Shown here in pieces: positions 34,605 to 44,200 of a DNA stretch of 61,001 nt (positions are counted from its first letter, which is position 1; each line of letters opens with the position of its first letter). Origin of the DNA: Enterocola sp045654205 (GTDB lineage Bacteria; Bacteroidota; Bacteroidia; Bacteroidales; Paludibacteraceae); contig JAZOMZ010000007.1 in the NCBI GenBank assembly GCA_045654205.1, forward strand, positions 1 to 61,001. Direction: 5' to 3'. The notes beneath the pieces are model-generated. The model was not told where the DNA came from and searched no databases. It saw nothing but the letters and a program-made list of their open reading frames with translations. The translations under genes and the position numbers were made by a program.

Positions 34605-35849
34605 CTATCCCAAGAATGAAATCAATACCCCAGCAGCTACGGCTGAACCAATAACCCCAGCCACGTTAGACGACATACAGTAATTTAATACGTGGTTTTT
34701 AGGGTCGTATTTAAGAGCGATGTCATTAGCTACACGAGAAGCCATAGGCACAGCACTTAAACCGGTAGCACCGATAAGTGGATTGATTTTCTTTTTGCTA
34801 AATAGGTTGTATAATTTCACTAGCATTATACCACCAAAGATAGAGAAACCGAATGCAAGGAAACCACCTGCAACAATACCTAGGGTTTGCCAGTTTAGGA
34901 ATGCATCTACTGTCATAGTTGCACCTACAGAAAGACCTAGGAAAATGGTAGCTGCATTCATGATGCCATTTGAAGCTGTTTCAAACAAGCGAGAAGTGTT
35001 TGCACCAATTTCTTTGATTAAGTTACCAAACATAAGCATACCTACTAGAGAAACAGCATCTGGTACTAGGATAGCGACGATAGTTGTTACTGCGATAGGG
35101 AAGATAATCTTAAGGGTACGCATGTTTTTGAACTCTGTTTTAGAAGGATAAAGTTTATCTTGTTCCTTCATATTAATCATAAGTTCTTTCTTAGAGCAAG
35201 TTAGCTTCACTACAAGTGGAACGATAATTGGAACTAATGCCATATAAGAATAAGCCGCAATAGCAATAGGAGCTAACAACTGTGGAGCTAGTTTAAGAGT
35301 GGTAAAAATAGCAGTTGGGCCATCGGCACCACCAATAATAGCTAGCGAAGCTGCTTCTGGCATGGTGAAGAATTGAGAAGCTACTAAAAGCACCGCAAAA
35401 ATACCAAATTGAGCACCTGCACCGAAGATAGCAAGTTTAAGGTTGCGTAACATTGGACCAAAGTCGGTAAGCGCACCTACACCCATAAAGATAATAGGAG
35501 GAAGAAGGCCAGATTTGATTAATGCATAGTATATAAGGTTCATAATACCCATATCGTGCGCAATCTCTGGAAGAGACATTTCATACACGTTTTTAGAAAC
35601 CTCAATACCATCTTTCATATATGTAACATAGCCAAATTCGTTTGCACCTATCACACCCATACCGCCACCAGGGAAGTTTGCAATAAGCACACCGAAAGCG
35701 ATAGGAACTAGAAGAAGTGGTTCGAATTCTTTCTTAATACCTAAATAAAGTAATACGAAAGCAAGCGCATACATTATTAGGAAATAAGGATCAGCGATAA
35801 GTTCATTTATCGCTGTCATCTTGTATATTTTATCTAAAATTTCTTGCAT
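34605..35849 (-). CDS. oadB: Sodium-translocating decarboxylase beta subunit
   Basis: A 414-residue inner-membrane protein with about nine to ten helices. It decarboxylates the carboxybiotin of OadA and couples this to outward Na+ transport. The family's Asp-bearing motif IIGGADGPTAIF is intact, as is the C-terminal VPMASRVANDIALKYDPKNH with SSNVAGVIGSAVAAGV. It starts 2 bp after the oadA stop. Confidence 0.95.
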   Translation of the reverse strand: MQEILDKIYKMTAINELIADPYFLIMYALAFVLLYLGIKKEFEPLLLVPIAFGVLIANFPGGGMGVIGANEFGYVTYMKDGIEVSKNVYEMSLPEIAHDMGIMNLIYYALIKSGLLPPIIFMGVGALTDFGPMLRNLKLAIFGAGAQFGIFAVLLVASQFFTMPEAASLAIIGGADGPTAIFTTLKLAPQLLAPIAIAAYSYMALVPIIVPLVVKLTCSKKELMINMKEQDKLYPSKTEFKNMRTLKIIFPIAVTTIVAILVPDAVSLVGMLMFGNLIKEIGANTSRLFETASNGIMNAATIFLGLSVGATMTVDAFLNWQTLGIVAGGFLAFGFSIFGGIMLVKLYNLFSKKKINPLIGATGLSAVPMASRVANDIALKYDPKNHVLNYCMSSNVAGVIGSAVAAGVLISFLG

Positions 35850-35851
35850 AA

Positions 35852-37696
35852 TTATCCTTTGATTTTCATCAATACATCATCTTCAGATACAGCAGCACCT
35901 GCGTTGAAGCAGATTTCTGTAATAACACCATCACATTCAGCAGCAATAGCGTTGAAGGTTTTCATAGCCTCGATGTAGCACACTGTTTGGCCAGCTTTAA
36001 CCACGTCGCCTACTTTCACTGCAGGTTCGCCTTGCGCTTTTACTAGGTAGAATTTACCTTCTAGTGGAGCAGCAAGTTCTTTACCTTCGCCAGTACCAGC
36101 AGCAGCGGCAGCAGGAGCAGCAGAAGCAGCAGGCATTGCACCAGCTTCACCAACGGTTACTTTGTAAGAAACACCGTTTACTTGTACTTCTACAGTTTGA
36201 GGAAGAGCAGCGCCACCAGCAGCAGCTTTAGCTTCTTTCTTCTTAGCTAGATCTGCTTCGAAGTCTGCTTTAGCTTGGCCAGATTTATATAGACGATATT
36301 GTTGTGGGTGCATCGCAAGTTCGAATAGTTCTTCTTCGTCTTCGCCAAGTTCCCAACCGTTTTCTGCCATTTCTTTACGGAAACCTTCTAGAGCATCTGG
36401 ATAAGAGTCTTGTGGGTTGCCAGTGAAGAATTCACGACCTTGTTGTTTAGCTTTTTCGATAAGTTCTGGAGCGATAGGTCCAGGAAGACGACCAGATTTA
36501 CCAAGTAGCATATCCCAAATATCGTCTGCAATCATGCTCCAACGTTCACGACCTTTTTCCATTTGGATAACGTTCATTTGAGCCATGTTTTTCACATATT
36601 GGCTAAATGGAGTTACAAGTGGTGGATAACCCATCTTAGGCCATACGTATGCTACCTCGTTGAATAACTTGATAAGCATTTGGTCTTGGGTCACTTCAGG
36701 TTTACCGTTTTTAGCGAAATATTTATTTAAGCTATCAAGAGCGTCGTTTAGGTCGTTCATTAAGCTACCCATCATACCGCCAGGAAGACCAGGACCGATA
36801 AGAAGAGAGTTCATTTGACGGTTACGAGCTGGGATATAGTATCCTAAGAAGTCGTCCATCATAGCTTGTACTTGAGAACGTACTTCCATGTAAGCTTCCA
36901 TATTGATTTCTGGTACGTCGAAACCAGCATCTTTAAGCATAGCTTGAACAGCTAGCACGTCTGCGTGACCTGTACCCCAAGAAAGTGGTTCCATACCTAC
37001 GTCTACATAGTCGCAACCTGCTTTACAAACTTCTAGGATAGAAGCCATGCTGAAACCAGGACCAGCGTGAGAGTGATATTGGATAGGAAGTTCTGGATAT
37101 TTAGCTTTGATGTTTTTAACGATTTCACCTAGAGAAGCAGGACGACCGATACCAGCCATATCTTTTAAGCAGATTTCATCTGCACCAGCTTCGATAAGTT
37201 CAAACGCCATTTTTGTATAGTACTCTACAGTGTGAAGTGGAGAGAAAGTAATACAAAGACAGCATTGAGAAATCATACCCCCATCGTGAGCATATTTGAT
37301 AGAAGGGATGATATTGCGTGTATCGTTAAGACCACAGAAAGTACGAGCAATGTCGGTACCTTGTTTTTTCTTAACTTTATAGAAAAGTTGACGAACATCT
37401 GCTGGAACAGGGTTCATACGTAAACCGTTAAGAGCACGGTCTAACATGTGAGTTTGAATACCAGCTTCGTGGAAAGGTTTTGTCCACTCACGAACAGCTT
37501 TATTTGGATTTTCACCGTATAGTAAGTTTACTTGTTCGAAACCACCACCGTTGGTTTCTACACGAGCAAAGCAACCCATTTTTACAATAGCAGGAGCTAC
37601 TTTAACCAATTGGTCAACACGTGGTACATATTTACCAGCGGATTGCCACATATCTCTAAATAGTAGAGAAAACTTAACTTGTCTTTTCTTTGCCAT
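35852..37696 (-). CDS. oadA: Oxaloacetate decarboxylase alpha subunit with biotin carrier domain
   Basis: A 614-residue protein. The N-terminal carboxyltransferase barrel has the metal and catalytic blocks RDMWQSAGKY, CLKDMAGIGRPASLG (catalytic Lys) and QYHSHAGPGFSMAS (His-x-His). A conserved C-terminal carboxyltransferase part follows, then an Ala/Pro-rich linker (about 520-545). The biotinyl domain ends the protein with EAMKTFN, Lys579 being the biotin site. The usual motif is EAMKM, so the residue after Lys is changed. With OadB and OadG it decarboxylates oxaloacetate (or a related acyl-CoA) and drives a Na+ gradient. Confidence 0.93.
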   Translation of the reverse strand: MAKKRQVKFSLLFRDMWQSAGKYVPRVDQLVKVAPAIVKMGCFARVETNGGGFEQVNLLYGENPNKAVREWTKPFHEAGIQTHMLDRALNGLRMNPVPADVRQLFYKVKKKQGTDIARTFCGLNDTRNIIPSIKYAHDGGMISQCCLCITFSPLHTVEYYTKMAFELIEAGADEICLKDMAGIGRPASLGEIVKNIKAKYPELPIQYHSHAGPGFSMASILEVCKAGCDYVDVGMEPLSWGTGHADVLAVQAMLKDAGFDVPEINMEAYMEVRSQVQAMMDDFLGYYIPARNRQMNSLLIGPGLPGGMMGSLMNDLNDALDSLNKYFAKNGKPEVTQDQMLIKLFNEVAYVWPKMGYPPLVTPFSQYVKNMAQMNVIQMEKGRERWSMIADDIWDMLLGKSGRLPGPIAPELIEKAKQQGREFFTGNPQDSYPDALEGFRKEMAENGWELGEDEEELFELAMHPQQYRLYKSGQAKADFEADLAKKKEAKAAAGGAALPQTVEVQVNGVSYKVTVGEAGAMPAASAAPAAAAAGTGEGKELAAPLEGKFYLVKAQGEPAVKVGDVVKAGQTVCYIEAMKTFNAIAAECDGVITEICFNAGAAVSEDDVLMKIKG

Positions 37697-37708
37697 AGTA
37701 TAAAGTTT

Positions 37709-38014
37709 TTATAATTTTTCTATTTTTTGCGCTTGTTTTTTGCCTCCACTTATAGCCATGATAGCTTTGTTGATAGCTTCTTGTACGTTAGCGTCGATAG
37801 CTTGTACTTTTTGAGCCACTGGTTTTGCTTCTTCTGGGAAGAAACGGTTAACCACTTTTATTAATAATCCACCAAGGAAGATTACAATAAGCAACGCTGC
37901 AAACACAGTAACCATACCGATAAGCATTAGAGTAGATGCATCTACAAACTTATCCCAGCTTAAAAAGCTAAACCAGCTTGATGATTCTGATACTACTTGT
38001 AATAAGATATTCAT
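37709..38014 (-). CDS. oadG: Oxaloacetate decarboxylase gamma chain
   Basis: A 101-residue protein with one transmembrane helix (about 32-54, LMLIGMVTVFAALLIVIFLG) and a cytosolic tail (EEAKPVAQKVQAIDANVQEA). The gamma chain anchors the alpha subunit to the membrane beta subunit. It is the first gene of the oadG-oadA-oadB operon, 12 bp before oadA. Confidence 0.88.
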   Translation of the reverse strand: MNILLQVVSESSSWFSFLSWDKFVDASTLMLIGMVTVFAALLIVIFLGGLLIKVVNRFFPEEAKPVAQKVQAIDANVQEAINKAIMAISGGKKQAQKIEKL

Positions 38015-38049
38015 ATATTTAATGTTTAGTTGTTTTATATCTTGGAGAC

Positions 38050-38084
38050 ATATCGGGCACTTCGACAGGCTCAGTGACCGATAT
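38050..38084. repeat. REP-like palindrome with TTCGACAGGCTCAG core
   Basis: ATATCGG (38050-38056) and CCGATAT (38078-38084) enclose CACT/AGTG and the core TTCGACAGGCTCAG. The same core occurs at 52875-52897. This short word is, from memory, a common REP-like intergenic repeat in many bacteria. It sits between the oad promoter and oadG, so it is in the mRNA leader. Confidence 0.6.
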
Positions 38085-38150
38085 TGTAGTTTATATTCAT
38101 TAAAAATGCATAAATATGCAGAAATCTTGTATAAAAATGCAAATTTGAGG

Positions 38151-38183
38151 CAAAGATAGTAATTTTTAACGAAAAAAATGCAA
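38151..38183 (-). promoter_or_regulatory. Promoter of the oadGAB operon
   Basis: TATCTTTG on the minus strand (38151-38158), with TTG 22 nt upstream (38181-38183). It gives a leader of about 130 nt that contains the REP-like palindrome. It abuts the sprA terminator hairpin. Confidence 0.55.
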
Positions 38184-38198
38184 TTTTTTCGTTAAAAA
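38163..38198 (-). terminator. AT-rich terminator hairpin after sprA
   Basis: A perfect 15-bp inverted repeat (38163-38177 with 38184-38198, 6-nt loop), built mostly of A and T around a central AACG/CGTT. It starts 12 bp after the sprA stop. T-runs flank it on both strands, so it may act in both directions. Confidence 0.65.
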
Positions 38199-38210
38199 AT
38201 AAAATCAATA

Positions 38211-41200
38211 TTATCGAGTAAGAAGGATTTTTGCACTAACACCCACTTCAGAGTTAAGCGTAGGATATGAAGTAGAAACTACAGGAGTACGCATTTGAAG
38301 GTCGTAGAATAGGCTGAAGTTTAAACGCTCGCTGAATACGTAGTTTGCGGCAAATTTAAAGGTGGTAACAAGGTCACCTGCGGTGGCTTGAGATTCGTTA
38401 AGTTCTATCTTACGAACAAGGGTTTTGGCATCCTTAAGCGAGAAATCGGCACGAAGAGTAAGGTCGTTTTTCACTTGCTTAGAAGACTTCGCAGTCTTAA
38501 GATTGAATTTAAGGTCACTAAACTTATAACCTATGCCAACCACATATTCATTGTTTGAAGATTCTACAATTTGGTTACTTGCTAGGTTTAGACCCATATT
38601 TCTACCACGACGCCATTCTGCCTTGAAGGTAAGACTATTTTTTAAGTTCATATCTAGACCAATAAGTGGACTAAATTGTTCGTTGATAGTAACTGCTCCT
38701 AGAGAATAACGGCTAGAAGGTAGCACTCCACCAGAAAGCACATCTTCTACATAACCAAAGTCGTCGCCATTTATAGAAGTAAATGTTTGGTCTGAAGAGA
38801 ATGAACCAATTTGATATTTACAGGTATAACCATGAGTAATGTTTACACTTCTGAAGTGTTCTTTTACCCAAGGAATTCTATTTAGGGCAGTAATGGTCAC
38901 TTGCCAGTTTGGAAGGAAAGACCAGAACTTAGGCACAGATTTGGTATCCACCTTGTTTACATCTCTACCAGCGTATGCTGCAAGGAATGCAGGCACAAGC
39001 ACGTCGTCTGAGTTAAGAGCATAGCCAGTTGTAGGATTATGCTTGCTTTCTAACCTTTGTTTAATAACATTTCTGTATGAAAGGAAGTTGTTGAATAGTT
39101 CGTCGGTAAACACTCCACCACGCACACTAGTAAACGCTGTACCAATGGCAACATAACTCATAGAAAGACTACCGTCTAGGTTGGTTAGGTTGCTACCACC
39201 AGAGAATTGTACACTACGATTGTTTACATATTGGCGGTCTGCCTGAACATTAATCTTAATACCAGGGAATGGTTCTATAAGTGCATTTGCCTTGAATGTT
39301 TCTGTATGCACAAACTGAGCAGGATTGTATACAGCATCAGTAGTTAGTAGCCAACCACTAGAAAGTGCTTTATCTAGAATGTCATCTTCTTGGATACCCA
39401 TTACAAAGGCAAATGTAGGAGCAGTTTTGTCATTGAAAGAACTCATACCCAAACCTTGCACAGAAGGAAGATAACCAGGAAGTGTGGTTCCATCTGTTTG
39501 AGAATAATTGAATGACACATTTCTAACAAGCATAGCAACACGAGCCAAAACTTCTGTAAATACCACATCGGCTGGTTGAGGTCCACCAGATATAACAGTA
39601 AGATCCACCTCAGCTCCTTTGGTGGCAATCACCTTAATGCTATTTGCATCCACCACTTTGTGTTTTACTGAAAATGCCTTACCATCTGCAGTAGCTTTTA
39701 TTCTCACTTTTTTGTCGTTCAAACGGTGACGTACCACCACAGTGTCACCTGCTTGAAGCTTAAGTTTTTGTGTGTATTCTTTTTGTTTCTTTTGTTTTGG
39801 AGCATTGGTAGAACCATACTTTCTGTTCACCTCTTTTAAATAATCAGACTTATTGTAAAGAGATTCAAAATTGAATTTACCATCTGCTTGCAGAGTACCT
39901 TTGCTTATTGCTGTATTGGCAATAATATCTGTTCCAGAAAGCCATTGGTAAGTACCATCATATTTAATATTACCTTGAATCCAGTTTAAAGCTGGCATTT
40001 TGTTGAATGGCACATTCCATGATGCAGTAACACGTTGGTTATAATCTTGTGGAGAACCCAAATGAGAAAGACTACTCCAAACAGAGTCTTTCCACATTTC
40101 ATACTCATCTGGATACAATTTACTATTTACACCTCCATCATTTTCGGTAATAAGAGAATTGTTACTTGATGTGAAAGTAAGTTTTATATTTTTGGTAATG
40201 TCCCAAGCAAGGTCAAACTCGTTGCTCCACATAAAGTCTTTGGCAAATGTTGGGTCCATTTTTTGGTCTGGATTTTCAAAGTCTCTCACTTGTTGCTCAT
40301 AGTAGTTTCTAACAAAATTTGTTTTGAAAGAGAACAATTTTGGAGCATAATAGAAACCAAAGTCTGTAAGCCACTTCATGTGCTTATTGTTTTGAATAGA
40401 CTTAATCTTGGCAAATGGTTCAACAGGTTTTGGACTCCATGAGAACTCATATTGACCGTAGGCATTGCTATATTGTTCCACCTCACGAGTGGTATTTGGG
40501 TCGCGAGATTCTGTTTGAGAATAAGAACCACCCACCGTGAAGTTTGCAGGGTCCCAAGGACGCGGACCATCTTTGCTAGTAATACCCACACGTATGCCAG
40601 GCACAGAAAGACTCTGTGTCATAGTCATATCCTGTGCCACTTCTAGGATAGAATCGCGTTGCTCTTTTGTTGCAGTTGCTTCTAGAGCATCTTTAAGAAG
40701 AATATCCTTGTCTAGTGGATTATATTTTGGGTTGATAATTTCATGAGAAAGCGAATAACGTATAGGAATTACAGTATTAGCCTTTTCTGGCAATAATTTT
40801 CCTAAATCGATACCAGCATTAACATTGTATTGATAATAATCGTCTTGGCGACGTTCTTGAACTTTTTGTTCAATGCCACCATAACCAATAGTTTCTATGC
40901 GTCCTGCAGCATTAAGTGTAATGAAATCTGAAAGAGCAATATCCAAGCTAGCACGAGCAGCCACACCACCTTGTTCATCAAAATCTGTAAGCAGAAGTTC
41001 ATTTACCCATACTTCTGCACTCTTCACTGCTTTTGAACCATTTCTAATACCTATCATAAACACTTCCACCTCTCCCAAACTTGGGTTACCCATAATAGTA
41101 ATTCGATTATTAGGATTTGATGGGTCTAGTGTAGAATATTCGGTAAGGTTGGTTACAGAAGAATGGTTGCGATTCTTTTCTTCGTTACGCGCCTTTTTAA

Positions 41201-44200
41201 GATTTGTAAGAAGCTCTAATGGCAATTCTATCTTATTTTCATCTGGCCAAACTGCTCTACGATCTGCAGTAGTATTATTTGAATAAATACCAGCAGGGGT
41301 AAGAGTAAGTGGCACCTCATATTCATAATAGTTGTTTTGGTAGTCTGAACCCATTCTTATGAATAGTTTCAAATCTCTATCACCAAGGTTTGTATCATCC
41401 TCTGGTAGAGCCTCTGCATGGACAAACATTTCTAGTTTACCATATTGACGCATATCGTAACCGCCAAATTTTTTATATACAGCACGAGCATCTTTTGGAT
41501 ACAAGTTGTGAACACGAAGCACCATAGATTGTTCGTTTTCTTGGCGAACTTGTTGTTGAGAAGGGTCTATCTCACGAGAAACACCAGGAGGCAATACATA
41601 GTTTACTGGTTGTTTATCAGCATTTTCCTCTATGTTTACAGAAGAAGTTTCTATAATTGTGGCTTCGTTGTGATTTGCCTTGTCAAGTTCTTTTTGGTAG
41701 GTTCTCCACTCGCCTTTTACAAGTTCCATGCTAGCAAAACGCAAGTTTACATCATGAGAGAAACCTGTTAGGTACATACGCATAAAGCGAATAGACTTGA
41801 AGCTACGAATACTACCGTACGCAGTATAATTATCTGCATCACGTAGTGGAATTTTGAACTGATACCAACGTACTGTTCCTGTTTCGCCGTTTTTAAGGGT
41901 AACAGAAGAGGTCACCATATCTGTGATATAGTTTTTACCCACATACATATCCTCTGGACGAAGTGATACCTTATATTCAAAGTATTTTTCACTATCGCTC
42001 AAAGTGTTGTCTACATTTATATCCTCGTAATCTGGTTTGTTTGAAGATGCTGTGGTATATGCCTCATTCTCAGAAGTGGTTTGTGAGTTGCCTTCTGTAC
42101 CATTATAATAACGATAACGTTCCAATACTCCCACCTCTGCATTGTCGTAGTCTGTGCCACGATAATGGTGGAAATTGTCACCCGCAGGGTCGTTTAGTGG
42201 AGAGAATTTATCTTGAAGCATTCTCTCACGTGCATCAGGAGATAATTTTGCAGAAAGTTTTTCTACGAATGCTTTATATGAATCGTGATTATACTCTTGT
42301 TCCGTAGTAAGACCATTCAGACCAGTATCTTGCACTTTTCTTGCCTCATCTGTAGCATCAAAAGCATAAACAACAGATTGTTTCGTAGGCACTTTTCCCC
42401 AAGCAGTAGTAACCACTGCACTTTCGTCCAAATCTACAGGCAAACCATTTTCGTAGAACTTACGACCATCTTTCAAAATATCTTCAGAAATATCCCCAAA
42501 GTTGAAATATAGATCACCACCAGTCATTGTACCGTCGTTGTATACAAATGGGTCCATTACCCAGAATTCTAGGTACTCAATATTGTTGGTTTCAAAGTCT
42601 GTGGTTTCTAGTTTGCGCATCACACCACCCCATTTGGTAGCAGGATTTGTAAGTTTACCTTCTGAGTCGAAGTTTTCTGCATAAATATTGTAAGGACCAC
42701 GTTCTGTTGGGTGATATGCTAAGTCTAGGGTTTGAATATATGAAGACTGACCATAAACTAACTCTCTGTTTGGGAAGATTTCGTTTTCTGAAACCTGACG
42801 AACAAAGTGATTTGAAAGTTGTTGTTTATCTTTTCTAATATGGCTAGGTGTGTTTGAAGTAGATTGGTTAAACATATTATCTATGTAATACCAAGAAAGC
42901 AACGCACGGTTTTTGCCATATTCAATATTGTTTGACAAACCAGCCTCTGCAAAACGAGAAGGTGTACTTGCCAAACGCCAGTTGCTAGCATATCTCACAT
43001 CGTAGCCAATAGTAGTAGACTCAAAGTCGTCCATATAAACCTTGCCTTGAGCACCTTTGGCTGTGCCTGGTATCATGTGAGCAAACTCTGCATCAAATGC
43101 AATAGTAGATGCCTGTTTAAGGTTGAGAATAGGAAGTTTATTCATCCAATCGGTTACAGATTGGAATTGGTCTCTATACGACATATTCAAGCCCCAAACA
43201 GTATTAGCCACAGGGTCATCACCATAACTTACCTTTTCTGTAAGAGGTTTTTCAGACAGATACATTACAGTACCACCTACATTGAAATTGTCTGTAAATG
43301 CATAGTCTAAGTGTGTGCCAATAAGAGACTTACGTTTCATATTAAACATAGATTGACTCTCCATAGTTACACTAATAGGAGTACCCAAATCTATCAAATC
43401 TTGGTTCATAATGGTAACCACACCCATCATGTAGTCCACTGTATAATCCACATTCTCTGTAAGTTGCACACCACCAGCGGTAACTTTTACAGAACCTTTT
43501 GGCACATTCATTGCGTTAAGCCTTATCTCGCTACCAGAAGAAGCACGATACTCCCCTTGAAGATAGAATTTATTCTTTTCGGCAAATTCTTGTGCAGTAG
43601 TTAATGTAGAGTCATAAAGTTCTTGATAAACATATTTTTTTACAAGAATAGGATCATTGTTCAACATTTTTGCCAAATGCGAACCAAAAGGTTCAACAAC
43701 TGGGAATATAATCTTACCATTTTGAGAAATAATGGTATAACCTTCTACAAAGTCAAACATACCATCGCCATTTGGTTTCTCCTTATGTTGAGAATCTAGA
43801 TGGTCTAGGTTCATTACCCATAGAAGAGGTTTTTTGGCAATAGGACCCTCGGTAATATAACGCAAATCTATACCTGTAGAGTCATTTTTGTACATAATAT
43901 TCAGAGTAAACTTGTTGCTCTGAACTTGATATGCTCCAAGAGAATAGATATTTTTCATCATCAAATCCCAAGTAGGAAGAAGTGGGGATTTGTCTGTAGA
44001 TTTCAAAAGTTTTAGAGCAAGTGGTTTTGTTGTTTCAGTAGAAGCGGTGCTAAGCTCACCCACAGTATATACCTTACCTTTGTAGGTATATTGGTAGGCC
44101 ACGGCCAATATTTCGTCATTGTTAAGAGCAGACTTTAATGAAATATAACCCAACTCCTTGTTGAGTACATAGTCTGTAGATTCTAGTTTTCTAGCCCCCT

